A stretch of 64,000 nt of DNA from Thermoanaerobaculia bacterium (lineage in GTDB: Bacteria; Acidobacteriota; Thermoanaerobaculia; Multivoradales; JAHEKO01): positions 1-64,000 of the forward strand of contig CAMYOG010000006.1 in assembly GCA_947259925.1 (NCBI GenBank), given 5' to 3'. Below, in pieces: positions 25,056 through 33,401 of this stretch. The translations under genes were made by a program, and so were the position numbers. Position 1 is the stretch's first letter. Every line of letters begins with the position of its first letter. Below the pieces are notes generated by a model. It ran no database searches and was not told the DNA's origin. It saw only the letters and a list, made by a program, of their open reading frames with translations.

Positions 25056-26851
25056 TCCGGGCTCGGCGACGACGCCGACGCCGACGCCGGCGGCCGCCAG
25101 ACTCGGACGAGGACCAGGGCCGCGGCCGCTGACACCCCGGTCGCCGCCAGCGCCGCCGGCAGACGGGCGTAGAGCCAGTAGCCGGTCGCGAACAGGGCAC
25201 CGTAGACCGCGACGCTGGCGAGCAGCATGCAAAGGAGCCCGCGCGGCACCTGCCAGGCGCGGGCGTCACCCTCGACCCGTCCGAGCGCGTCCGGAGCTCG
25301 GTCCCTGACTGCGCGCCAGCCGGGGCCTCCGGGTCGAGTCAAGCGATAGAACTCGACCAGGGTCTCGGGCTCGGCCGGTGCCGTCGCCAGGGTCACCGAG
25401 ACCCAACCGATCGTCGTCACGCCGACGCCGACCAAGAGCTCCTGCCAGCTGGCCAGGCCGCTCGGCGTCAGGAAGAAGCCGAGCGCCACCGCGAACGAGA
25501 TCACCATCGCGGTCAGCTCGCTCCAGGCGTTGATGCGCCACCAGAACCAGCGCAAGAGGAAGAGCAGGCCGGTCCCGGCACCGATCTGGAGCAGGATCTG
25601 GAACGCCTGAAGCGCGTTCTCGAGCCGCAGGGCCAGAAGCGCCGCGACCAGCATCAGGCCGATCGTCGACAGGCGCCCCACCAGCACCAGCTCGCGCTCG
25701 CTCGCCGAAGGCCGGACGAATCGCCGGTAGAAGTCGTTGACGATGTACGACGAGCCCCAGTTGAGATGGGTCGAGATGGTCGACATGTAGGCGGCCGCCA
25801 GCGAGGCAACCACCAGGCCGAGCAGACCGTGCGGCAGGAAGGTGAGCATTGCCGGATAGGCGAGGTCATCGCGCACGACCTGCGGGTCGAGATGGGGAAA
25901 CGCCGACCGGAGCGAGTCCAGGTCGGGGAAGACGACCAGCGAGGCGAGAGCGACCAGGATCCACGGCCAGGGCCGCAGGGCGTAGTGGGCGACGTTGAAC
26001 AGCAGCGTCGCGCCCACCGCGTGCCGCTCGTTCCTGGCCGCCAGCATCCGTTGCGCGACGTAGCCGCCGCCCCCCGGCTCGGCGCCCGGGTACCAGGCCG
26101 CCCACCATTGGACGGCGAGCGGTATCAGGAGGAACGGCACCGCCACCCCGGGATCGCCCAGGTCGGGGATCAGCGCGATCCGCTCGGTCACCGCGGCGTT
26201 GCTCAGCAGGCCGTCCAGACCACCCACCGCCGGATGCCCCAGGGCGACGACGGCGGCGGCGATCGAGCCGAACATCGCGACCACGAACAGCAGCGCATCG
26301 GTGAGCAGGACTCCGCGAAGGCCGCCGGCGGTGCTGAAGATCATCGTGACGATCGAAGCCAGCGCGATCGTCTCGAGCGGCGAGAGCTGGAACATCACTC
26401 CACCGATCTTGATCGCCGCCAGCGTGACCGCGGCCATGATCATGATGTTGAAGAAGACACCCAGGTAGAGCGCTCGAAACCCACGCAGGAACGCCGCCGG
26501 CCGGCCGCTGTAGCGGACCTCGTAGAACTCGATGTCGGTCAGCACCCCCGAGCGCCGCCAGAGCGCCGCATAGACGAACACGGTCAGCATGCCGGTGAGC
26601 AGGAACGCCCACCAGATCCAGTTGCCCGACACGCCGCCGGTGCGGGTGATATCGGTGACCAGGTTCGGAGTGTCGGTCGAGAAGGTCGTCGCCACCATCG
26701 ACAGCCCGAGCAACCACCAGGGCATCGCGCGACCGGAGAGGAAAAACTCCGACGAGTCACGTCCGGCCCGGCGCGCGACCCACAACCCGACCGCCAGGCT
26801 GAGCGCGAAGTAGCCACCGATGACAGCGAGATCGATCGTCTCCAGGATCAA
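25037..26851 (-). CDS. Sodium:solute symporter (SSS family)
   Basis: The 604-residue protein has around 13 transmembrane segments and the SSS family opening: LAVIGGYFALSLAVGLWVARR, then SSEFFLSGRAMPWWLLGLSMVATTFSTDTPN. It imports a solute, typically a sugar, polyol or nucleoside-like compound, with Na+. Length fits sugar-type members. It overlaps the upstream GHMP kinase stop by ATGA, so the two form an operon. The kinase probably phosphorylates the imported sugar. Substrate cannot be read from sequence. Confidence 0.9.
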   Translation of the reverse strand: MILETIDLAVIGGYFALSLAVGLWVARRAGRDSSEFFLSGRAMPWWLLGLSMVATTFSTDTPNLVTDITRTGGVSGNWIWWAFLLTGMLTVFVYAALWRRSGVLTDIEFYEVRYSGRPAAFLRGFRALYLGVFFNIMIMAAVTLAAIKIGGVMFQLSPLETIALASIVTMIFSTAGGLRGVLLTDALLFVVAMFGSIAAAVVALGHPAVGGLDGLLSNAAVTERIALIPDLGDPGVAVPFLLIPLAVQWWAAWYPGAEPGGGGYVAQRMLAARNERHAVGATLLFNVAHYALRPWPWILVALASLVVFPDLDSLRSAFPHLDPQVVRDDLAYPAMLTFLPHGLLGLVVASLAAAYMSTISTHLNWGSSYIVNDFYRRFVRPSASERELVLVGRLSTIGLMLVAALLALRLENALQAFQILLQIGAGTGLLFLLRWFWWRINAWSELTAMVISFAVALGFFLTPSGLASWQELLVGVGVTTIGWVSVTLATAPAEPETLVEFYRLTRPGGPGWRAVRDRAPDALGRVEGDARAWQVPRGLLCMLLASVAVYGALFATGYWLYARLPAALAATGVSAAAALVLVRVWRPPASASASSPSPDQAASP

Positions 26852-28212
26852 CCTTCGAACTCCCGCGCCGGCGGACCCGCGTCGGTGATCACCGCGACCG
26901 CCTCCTCTGCACGCTCGGGGTGCGCCTCGAGGTAGTGGTCGAGCCAGCTGGCCGCGAACTCGTCGGCGTCGCTACGCTCGACCAGCGCCCAGACCGCGCC
27001 GCCGAAGCCGGCACCGAAGGCGGACGCGGCCACCGCGCCGAGCTGCCGCGCCTGCTCCGCCAGCTCTACCGTCTCGGGGATCTGATTGCCAAGCAGCTTG
27101 CCGGCCAGGTACTGCGAGCGGTCCGCCACCAGGCCGAGGACCGACAGGTCGCCCTGCTTCAGGGCGTCACCGGCCTGCCGGACGAGCACCTCGCTCTCCT
27201 GATGGAAGTGCTCGAGTCGATCGATCAGCTCGTGCGGAGTGAAGTCCTCCCGAGCACTCCGGGCCGTCGCAGCGCGCAGGCTCTCTAGCGCCTCCGGCTC
27301 GGCGGCGAGGGCTGCACCCAGGTGCGGCTCGCTGCCCGCGGTCGCGCGGCGCCAGATCTCGGCGAGGGCGGCCGCGGCTCGGGCTCCGCGGTTGTAGGAC
27401 TCGCGCGCCGCACCCGTCTTCCTGGCGCGGACACCGGAGGAGGCGACGACGAACGTATGCTCGTCCGGGCTCTGCAACGTGCGCTCGGACCGCACCGGAG
27501 CGTAGCTGAACTGGCCGATCCCGCCAGCGGTCGCGCAGAGGATCGCCACGTGATCCTGGGAGCCGCCGAGGGTGCCGACCCCACGGTCATCCGGGAAGCT
27601 GTCGTGTGCACGGCCGCTTTCGATCGCTCCGAGGTAGGCGGCCAGCTCCTCGGATCCTCGGATTCGCTCGCGGTAGCCGGGCTGATCTTCCAGGCGACTG
27701 ATCGCCGAGAGGGCCAGGTAGAGACCGACCACCAGGGCGCTCGAGCTGCTCATTCCAGCAGCCGCCGGCAGGTCGCTGGTCAGTACGATGTCGGCGCCGC
27801 TCAGATCGCACTCCGCCCCGAAGTCGCGTGCCACCCGACGCACCACGGTCTTCGCGTAACGCCGCCAGTCGGGATCGTCGGCCACGAGGTCCTCGACCAG
27901 CGCCACCTCGACGCTGACCGAGCGACCCAGATCGTCGACCGTCACCTGCCGGTCGGCCCGCTCGACCGCCACCAGACAGATCCCCTGCTCGGTCGCACAG
28001 GTCAGGCTCCGCCCGCCGGCGTAGTCGGTGTGCTTGCCGAGAATCTCGATCCGACCGGGAACGAAGAACGCCCGGGCACTGGCCTCCGGAGCGTGACCGC
28101 GCTCGATCAGGCGCGCCGCCAGCACCGCCAACGAGTCAGCCTGCCCCGCGGCCAGATCGCCCGAGCGCCGCGCCAGCCGCTCGGGATCCGCCAGCTCCAC
28201 CAGCCTCGACAT
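26848..28212 (-). CDS. GHMP sugar kinase, galactokinase-like
   Basis: The 454-residue protein has the galactokinase fold: VPGRIEILGKHTDYAGG (about 51-67), the ATP-binding GHMP motif DLPAAAGMSSSSALVVGL (about 155-172) and the C-terminal GAGFGGAVWAL. Canonical galactokinases have GEHTDY at the sugar-binding loop; here Lys60 replaces the Glu, so a sugar other than galactose is plausible. It is coupled to the symporter (ATGA overlap) and diverges across 48 bp from nucleoside hydrolase and ribokinase genes, suggesting a common carbohydrate or nucleoside salvage locus. It phosphorylates a monosaccharide at the expense of ATP in the cytoplasm; specificity is unproven, so no symbol is given. Confidence 0.85.
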   Translation of the reverse strand: MSRLVELADPERLARRSGDLAAGQADSLAVLAARLIERGHAPEASARAFFVPGRIEILGKHTDYAGGRSLTCATEQGICLVAVERADRQVTVDDLGRSVSVEVALVEDLVADDPDWRRYAKTVVRRVARDFGAECDLSGADIVLTSDLPAAAGMSSSSALVVGLYLALSAISRLEDQPGYRERIRGSEELAAYLGAIESGRAHDSFPDDRGVGTLGGSQDHVAILCATAGGIGQFSYAPVRSERTLQSPDEHTFVVASSGVRARKTGAARESYNRGARAAAALAEIWRRATAGSEPHLGAALAAEPEALESLRAATARSAREDFTPHELIDRLEHFHQESEVLVRQAGDALKQGDLSVLGLVADRSQYLAGKLLGNQIPETVELAEQARQLGAVAASAFGAGFGGAVWALVERSDADEFAASWLDHYLEAHPERAEEAVAVITDAGPPAREFEG

Positions 28213-28220
28213 CCGGCGGC

Positions 28221-28226
28221 AGGATA
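28221..28226 (-). promoter_or_regulatory. Candidate -10 box for the GHMP kinase-symporter operon
   Basis: On the minus strand TATCCT is followed by eight bases (gccgccgg) and then the kinase ATG, with no Shine-Dalgarno sequence. This spacing fits transcription starting at the initiation codon. No clear -35 element is seen in the short divergent region. Confidence 0.4.
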
Positions 28227-28243
28227 GCTCACCCGACTCGGGC

Positions 28244-28249
28244 TAAACT
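28244..28249 (+). promoter_or_regulatory. Candidate -10 box for the nucleoside hydrolase operon
   Basis: TAAACT lies eleven bases before ATG 28261, and the intervening cgcccttcccc lacks a Shine-Dalgarno sequence. A start site about seven bases downstream would leave a leader of only about five nucleotides. Confidence 0.4.
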
Positions 28250-28260
28250 CGCCCTTCCCC

Positions 28261-29226
28261 ATGCCGCGCAAATTCCTGATCGATACCGACACGGCGTCGG
28301 ACGACGCGGTCGCCCTGATCATGGCCCTCCGCCATCCCGACGCCGATGTGCTCGGCATCACGACGGTCTCGGGCAACGTCCCGGTCGAGCAGTGCGTCAG
28401 CAACGCTCTTTATACCGTCGAGCTGTGCGGAGCCGAGGTGCCGGTCTACGCGGGCGCCGATCGCCCGCTGCTGCGGGAGGCGACCCACGCCTTCTGGTTC
28501 CACGGTGAGGACGGTCTCGGCGATGTCGGCTACCAGCCGAGCGGCAGCGCCGCCGAGGGCAACGCGGTCGACTTCCTGGTCGAGACGCTGCGGGCTCACC
28601 GCGACATCACCCTGGTCACCCTCGGGCCGTTGACCAACATCGCCCTGGCGATCGCCTGCGCCCCCGATATCGTAGCCAGGGTCGAGCGCTGCGTGATCAT
28701 GGGCGGGGCCGCCTGCACGGTCGGCAATGTCACGCCCGCGGCCGAGTTCAACGTCTGGGCCGATCCCGACGCTGCGCGCCAGGTCTTCCATTCCGGTCTA
28801 CCGATCGAGATGGTCGGCTGGGAGCTCTGCCGTGGACCCGCGACACTCGACGACGACGACCTGTCCTATGTCCGGAGCTTCGGAACCGAACTCGCCACCT
28901 TCACGATCGACTGCAACCGCAGGGCCCTGCTCGCCAGCCGACAACAGTCGGGTGAGCCGGGGCTCGACCTGCCCGATCCGGTGGCGATGTCGATCGCCCT
29001 CGACCCGAAGATCGCCACCCGGGTCAGTGCCTGCTACGTCGACATCGAGACGGTCAGCAGTCTGACCCGCGGGATGACGGTCGTCGACCAGTTCGACGTC
29101 ACCTTCGACGAGCGCAACATCGACGTCTGGGGCGAGCTGCGGTCGCGCCCCGCGAACGTGAAGGTCTGCTGGGAGATCGACGTCCTCGCCTGGAAAGAAT
29201 CGCTCTACCGGTCGCTGCGGACGTGA
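28261..29226 (+). CDS. Inosine/uridine-preferring nucleoside hydrolase family
   Basis: The 321-residue protein carries the family signature at its N-terminus, FLIDTDTASDDAVALIMAL, with the calcium-binding aspartates at 8, 10, 14 and 15. Later conserved parts are TLGPLTNIALAI, IMGGAACTVGNVTPAAEFNVWADPDAA (substrate Asn/Glu/Asn and Asp) and a C-terminal Asp/His region. It hydrolyses ribonucleosides to base plus ribose in the cytoplasm. It is directly coupled to a ribokinase (GTGA overlap), giving a complete route from nucleoside to ribose-5-phosphate. Purine or pyrimidine preference cannot be told. Confidence 0.92.
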   Translation: MPRKFLIDTDTASDDAVALIMALRHPDADVLGITTVSGNVPVEQCVSNALYTVELCGAEVPVYAGADRPLLREATHAFWFHGEDGLGDVGYQPSGSAAEGNAVDFLVETLRAHRDITLVTLGPLTNIALAIACAPDIVARVERCVIMGGAACTVGNVTPAAEFNVWADPDAARQVFHSGLPIEMVGWELCRGPATLDDDDLSYVRSFGTELATFTIDCNRRALLASRQQSGEPGLDLPDPVAMSIALDPKIATRVSACYVDIETVSSLTRGMTVVDQFDVTFDERNIDVWGELRSRPANVKVCWEIDVLAWKESLYRSLRT

Positions 29227-30128
29227 GCGACCGGAGGCGGGTCGTCGTCGTCGGCAGCGCCAACACCGACATGGTGGTCGGCAGCGATCGCCTCCCGGCC
29301 GCGGGCGAGACGGTCCTCGGCGGCACCTTCCTGATGGCCGCCGGCGGCAAGGGAGCGAATCAGGCGGTGGCGGCGGCCCGTCTGGGGGCGGAGGTTTCAC
29401 TGGTCGCCAGGCTCGGCAGCGATATCTTCGGCGACCAGTCCCTGGCCGGCTTCGAACGCGAGCGGATCGACACCCGCTTCGTCGTGCGCGATCCGAACGC
29501 ACCCTCCGGTGTCGCCCTGATCCTGGTCGATGCCGGAGGTGAGAATCTGATCTCGGTGGCACCGGGCGCCAACGCCCGGCTGAGCGTGGCCGATGTCGAA
29601 TCGGCGCGAGCCGTGATCGAGGGCGCCGCGATCGTGCTCCTGCAACTCGAGGTGCCGCTGGATGCGGTCGGCAGAACCGCGGAGATCGCGGCCGACGCCG
29701 GAGTGCCGGTGATCCTCGATCCGGCGCCGGCGCAGGAGCTCGACGCTGGGCTGCTGGCTACCGTCTCCATCCTGACGCCCAACGAGAGCGAAGCGGAGCG
29801 GCTGACCGGGATCCCGGTCGGCGACCGCAGCTCGGCGCACCGAGCCGCCACCGAGCTGCGAGCGCGAGGTGTCGAGAGCGTCGTCCTGACGCTCGGCGCA
29901 CGCGGCTGCTATCTACTCTCCGCGACCCACGAAGAGCTGGTGCCGGCGCCGACGGTCGAGGCAGTGGATACGACCGCCGCCGGCGACACGTTCAACGGCG
30001 CCCTCGCCTGGCAGCTCGCCAACGGGGTCTCGCTGCGAACCGCGGCCGAGGTCGCGTCGCGCGCCGCCGCGCTATCGGTCACCCGTCGGGGTGCTCAGCC
30101 ATCGATGCCGACGGCCGACGAGATCTAG
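29223..30128 (+). CDS. rbsK: Ribokinase (PfkB family)
   Basis: The 301-residue protein phosphorylates D-ribose at O5 using ATP. It shows the ribokinase N-terminal signature VVVVGSANTDMVVGSDRLPAAGETVLGG, the AAGGKGANQAVAAARLG loop (about 39-56) and the catalytic/anion-hole motif DTTAAGDTFNGAL (about 249-261, Asp255 as base). Length is typical (about 300). The GTG start overlaps the nucleoside hydrolase stop, so ribose released by that enzyme is likely the substrate. It converges with the GGDEF/EAL gene, overlapping by four bases. Confidence 0.9.
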   Translation: MSDRRRVVVVGSANTDMVVGSDRLPAAGETVLGGTFLMAAGGKGANQAVAAARLGAEVSLVARLGSDIFGDQSLAGFERERIDTRFVVRDPNAPSGVALILVDAGGENLISVAPGANARLSVADVESARAVIEGAAIVLLQLEVPLDAVGRTAEIAADAGVPVILDPAPAQELDAGLLATVSILTPNESEAERLTGIPVGDRSSAHRAATELRARGVESVVLTLGARGCYLLSATHEELVPAPTVEAVDTTAAGDTFNGALAWQLANGVSLRTAAEVASRAAALSVTRRGAQPSMPTADEI

Positions 30129-32341
30129 AGCTCGGGCAGCCGGCCGCGCGCGGACCCGAGGAGCTCGAGGACACTCGATCCGGGCATCGGGCGGTTGAAC
30201 AGGAAGCCCTGCATCCGATGGCATCCCTCGGCGAGCAGAGCGTGCAGCTGCTCCGGTCGCTCGACGCCTTCGGCTACGACTTCGACCCCGAGCTTGCTGC
30301 CGAGGGTGGCGATCGCATTGACGATCACCCGGCTCTGCTCGTTCGACGGCACCTCGCGAACGAACGACGAATCTATCTTGAGCTTGTCGAGCGGGAAGTG
30401 GATGAGATAGCTCAGCGACGAGTACCCCTTGCCGAAGTCGTCGAGCGAGAAACGGACCCCGCGCTCGCGCAGGCGTCGCAGCATCGCCTCGACCGAGTCC
30501 GACGCCTGCATCAGCAGGCCTTCGGTCAGCTCGAGCTCGAGCAGGCTGGGAGGTAGCCCCGAGCTGTCGAGCGCCTCGCCCACCGCCCGGTGCAGATCGG
30601 GATCCTTGAACTGGACCGGAGACAGGTTGACCGCGATCGGGATGTCGATGCCACTCGCCACCCGCCACTCCTGGGCTTCAGCGCAGGCGCGTCGCAGCAC
30701 CCAGTTGCCGATCGGAACGATCAGGCCGCTCGCCTCGGCGATCGGCACGAAATCCGCCGGCGGCACCAGACCCTGCTCCGGATGGTGCCAGCGAAGGAGC
30801 CCCTCGATCGCCACGATCCTGCGGCTGCGCGCGTCCACCTGCGCCTGATACTCGAGCTCGAGCTCCCGGCGCTCGATCGCCCGGTGTAGCTGCTGCCCGT
30901 AACGCATGCGCTGTCTGACGTGGAGATCCATGCCGTCGAGGTAGAGGCGGAAGGTGGAGCCCCCTTCGTTCTTGGCCTTGTAGAGCGCGAGATCGGCGTT
31001 CTTGACCAGCTCCCTGGGATCCACGGACTCGGAGCGATGAATCGCGATGCCGATGCTGACGCTCAAGTGGACCTCGCGGTCGTCGACCTCGACCGGCCGG
31101 GTGAACGCGTGAATCAACCGCTGGGCCAGCTCCGTAGCTCCCCCGGTGTCGCTCAGGTCGGGCTGCAGGACGGCGAACTCGTCACCGCCGAAGCGGGCGA
31201 GCGTGCAGCCGTTCTGCAGGACCTCGGCCAGTCGCTCGGAGACGGCGATCAGGAAATCGTCGCCGACCGCATGACCGAACGTGTCGTTGATGTCCTTGAA
31301 CTGGTCGATGTCGAGCAGCAGCATCGCCAGCGAGCGGCCGTTCCGGATCGAGCGCTCGACCTCGAGCTTGAGCCGCTTGTTGAAGTTGTAGCGATTCGGC
31401 AGATCGGTGAGGAAGTCGTGCCCGGCCAGGTATCTCAACCGCTGCTCCGCCTCGAGCCGCGAGGTGATGTCCTGCTGGACGATGACGAAGTGTTGGCGCC
31501 GGTCCGCCGGATCGGAGAGACGGGTCACGGTCTGGTCGACCGTATAGAGGTGGCCGGCCTTGTGCCGCTGAACGGCGTGACCGCGCCAGAGATCGCCGAC
31601 CTCGAGCGAGCGCAGGTTCTCCCAGGCGAAGATCCGTGAGTCCTCGTCGGCCGCCAGCAGATCCGGACTGCGGCCCAACACCTCGTCTTCGCGGTAGCCG
31701 CTCAGCCGGCAGAAGGCGGGGTTGACCCACTCGATCTTCCCCTCGGTGTCGGTGATCAGAATCGAGCTGGCGGCCGCGTTCATCGCCGCCCCTTGCAGAC
31801 GCAGCCGCCGCTCGGCGGTCTTGCGGAACGAGATGTCGCTGTAGATCCCGAACAACCCCATCAGGCGCTCGCCGTCGAAGATCGGATAGCCGACGATGCG
31901 CACCTCGACCGTCGAGCCGTCCTTCCGGCGGCGCCGGCGCTCCGAGTTGATCACCTCGCCGCGCACGACGGCACCGGTCAGGTCGAGAGCCTCTTCGGCC
32001 GATCCCTCCGGGACGATCAGCTGGGTGAGCACCCGTCCCTGGACCTCCGCCAGCGAGTAGCCGAACATCTCTTCGAAGGCGCGGTTGGCGTCGATGACCC
32101 GGTCGTCGACCCCGAGCAGCACCATACCGTCGGGCGAGTTGTCGAACAGCTGCCGAAAGAAGACGTTGTCGAGCCTGGTGCTCGGAGCCGACGCGTCCGA
32201 GGATCGCGCCGCGCCCGCGGCCAGCATCCGCTCGAGATGCCTGATGCGCGCCAGCAGCGGCTCCACTTCCGACGGGCGCAGCTGCCCGGCCGAGGACTTG
32301 CGCTCGGGGAGCCGGGCGAGGCTGTCTTGGTCCACCGGCAC
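30125..32341 (-). CDS. PAS-PAS-GGDEF-EAL c-di-GMP turnover protein
   Basis: The GTG at 32341 (cgggaagcggaaa upstream) is preferred to the track's TTG at 32407, giving 738 residues. There are two PAS domains (about 55-175, DNSPDGMVLLGVDDRVIDANRAFEEMFG; about 180-300, WVNPAFCRLSGY). A GGDEF domain (about 305-470) has an intact RFGGDEF but no RxxD inhibitory site five residues before it. An EAL domain (about 485-730) is written EGL, with NLSPVQF, LELTEG, LDDFGKGYSSLSYL, KIDSSFV and AEGVE present. Both synthesis and hydrolysis of c-di-GMP are therefore possible. There is no membrane segment, so the signal is probably cytosolic. The tandem-PilZ proteins near 37-44 kb are candidate receivers. Confidence 0.92.
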   Translation of the reverse strand: MPVDQDSLARLPERKSSAGQLRPSEVEPLLARIRHLERMLAAGAARSSDASAPSTRLDNVFFRQLFDNSPDGMVLLGVDDRVIDANRAFEEMFGYSLAEVQGRVLTQLIVPEGSAEEALDLTGAVVRGEVINSERRRRRKDGSTVEVRIVGYPIFDGERLMGLFGIYSDISFRKTAERRLRLQGAAMNAAASSILITDTEGKIEWVNPAFCRLSGYREDEVLGRSPDLLAADEDSRIFAWENLRSLEVGDLWRGHAVQRHKAGHLYTVDQTVTRLSDPADRRQHFVIVQQDITSRLEAEQRLRYLAGHDFLTDLPNRYNFNKRLKLEVERSIRNGRSLAMLLLDIDQFKDINDTFGHAVGDDFLIAVSERLAEVLQNGCTLARFGGDEFAVLQPDLSDTGGATELAQRLIHAFTRPVEVDDREVHLSVSIGIAIHRSESVDPRELVKNADLALYKAKNEGGSTFRLYLDGMDLHVRQRMRYGQQLHRAIERRELELEYQAQVDARSRRIVAIEGLLRWHHPEQGLVPPADFVPIAEASGLIVPIGNWVLRRACAEAQEWRVASGIDIPIAVNLSPVQFKDPDLHRAVGEALDSSGLPPSLLELELTEGLLMQASDSVEAMLRRLRERGVRFSLDDFGKGYSSLSYLIHFPLDKLKIDSSFVREVPSNEQSRVIVNAIATLGSKLGVEVVAEGVERPEQLHALLAEGCHRMQGFLFNRPMPGSSVLELLGSARGRLPEL

Positions 32342-32421
32342 TTTCCGCTTCCCGCCTGTGGTCGAGAACAGAGATTCTCCGGGTGCTACCCCGAAACGGC
32401 TAGGCAATCCTCCACAGTCGG

Positions 32422-32775
32422 CTACTCGCCGAAGCTGAGCTCGCGCTGCCGTGCGCGCTCGGCTGCGCGCATCGCGCGGCGCAGGTTGACGCGCGATTTG
32501 TTGCCGATCGCCCAGGCTCTCATCTTGGGGATGTAGATGTGGAAGCCGGGCTCACCCTGGATCTCGGCAAAGCGCAGCGTGAGCGAGCCGAGCAGGGCGT
32601 TGAGGCCGTTCTGATGGGTCTCGAACTCCTCGAGCAGGTCCTCGAGCACCAGCACCTGGTGACGGGCAAAGAGCTCGAGCAGGCGTCGCCCCTTCTCGGT
32701 CGGCTCTTCTAACAGCTTCCGAGCGGTCTCGTACGAAATGGTCGACGCGGGATCGTCGTGTCCTGAGATCGGCAT
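32422..32775 (-). CDS. Hypothetical protein, helical, basic C-terminus
   Basis: The 117-residue ORF (ATG start) is predicted largely helical: TARKLLEEPTEKGRRLLELFA and EDLLEEFETHQNGLNALLGSL, then a short beta-like stretch GFHIYIPKMRAWAIG, and a basic tail KSRVNLRRAMRAAERARQRE. The pattern (helices, then a wing-like hairpin, then a basic tail) would suit a small DNA-binding protein, but I recognise no family. It lies upstream of the GGDEF/EAL gene in the same direction with an 80-nt gap. A weak TAGCTT box lies eleven bases before the start. Confidence 0.6.
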   Translation of the reverse strand: MPISGHDDPASTISYETARKLLEEPTEKGRRLLELFARHQVLVLEDLLEEFETHQNGLNALLGSLTLRFAEIQGEPGFHIYIPKMRAWAIGNKSRVNLRRAMRAAERARQRELSFGE

Positions 32776-32923
32776 GGGCCCAGACCAAGCTAGAGGAAGA
32801 CCCTGATCCTACCGTCAAACCGTGTCGATTCAACCTGTTGCGTATGGTAGAGGCTGCGGATGCCGGGTGGCTGGCCGGGTGGCATGGAAGGGCTCTCTCC
32901 TCCGGTACGGTGTTCCAGGGCGT

Positions 32924-33108
32924 GCCGATCGAGTCCTAGGGGCCGAGAGTCTCCCTCCGCCGGTACGGCGCCCTTCAGTCGGACTTTGGCGGCTAGCGGG
33001 CGCCTCATCTGCGGCTGCGCTGCCACCCTCCGCAGACTCCTTCGGTCGTACCGGCGCTTGCCTGGACGCCCTTGGAGCAAGACTCTCGGCCCCTAGGACT
33101 CGATCGGC
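32924..33108 (+). repeat. Structured 185-nt repeat element, copy 1
   Basis: The element is bounded by a perfect 29-bp inverted repeat (32924-32952 and 33080-33108, core gtcctaggggccgagagtct). Inside are three blocks shared with copy 2: ccggtacggcgccct near 32960, a 27-nt core at 32996-33022 (containing cgcctcatctgcggctgcgc), and cggcgcttgcctggacgccc near 33052. ggcgccc and gggcgcc can form an inner stem. No ORF or transposase is present. Confidence 0.8.
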
Positions 33109-33176
33109 CTCCATCTGAGCATTTGCGAACGAGAAGCTCTGCGAGAAACCGCCCTCACGCTACCGAGAGTGCGAAA

Positions 33177-33361
33177 GGTTGTCTGCTTTGGGGCCGAAGG
33201 GCCTCTCTCCAGAGGGCGTCCAGGCAAGCGCCGAGTGGGCCCACGCAGGGCACTCATGGATCCCAGCGCAGCCGCAGATGAGGCGCCCGCTCTCCTCCGC
33301 AGGTAGAGTGCAGGGCGCCGTACCGGAGGAGAGAGGCCCTTCGGCCCCAAAGCAGACAACC
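33177..33361 (-). repeat. Structured 185-nt repeat element, copy 2 (inverted)
   Basis: This copy has a perfect 34-bp inverted repeat at its ends (33177-33210 and 33328-33361, containing ggggccgaagggcctctctc) and the same three inner blocks as copy 1 in reverse orientation. The 27-nt core (33264-33290) is identical. Its end-stem sequence differs from copy 1, yet each copy pairs perfectly with itself. Total length is also exactly 185 nt. Confidence 0.8.
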
Positions 33362-33401
33362 GGCTCCAGCCTCGTACTTACCAGCCGCCCCCATCCGTGG
33401 T

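Larger units (their letters stand above)
32776..33401. other. 626-bp intergenic region with paired structured repeats
   Basis: All track ORFs here are on both strands at once and are low-complexity (Pro/Arg/Gly-rich) shadows of inverted repeats. The region contains two elements of exactly 185 nt in opposite orientation (32924-33108 and 33177-33361) plus a related fragment just before the first (about 32886-32920, with ggctctctcctccggtacgg). Nothing protein-coding is supported. Confidence 0.8.

Noticed and set aside
33177-33361. Integron attC site
   Set aside because: Ends do not match the RYYYAAC/GTTRRRY core rules, the arms are perfectly paired rather than bulged, and no integrase or cassette array is nearby.
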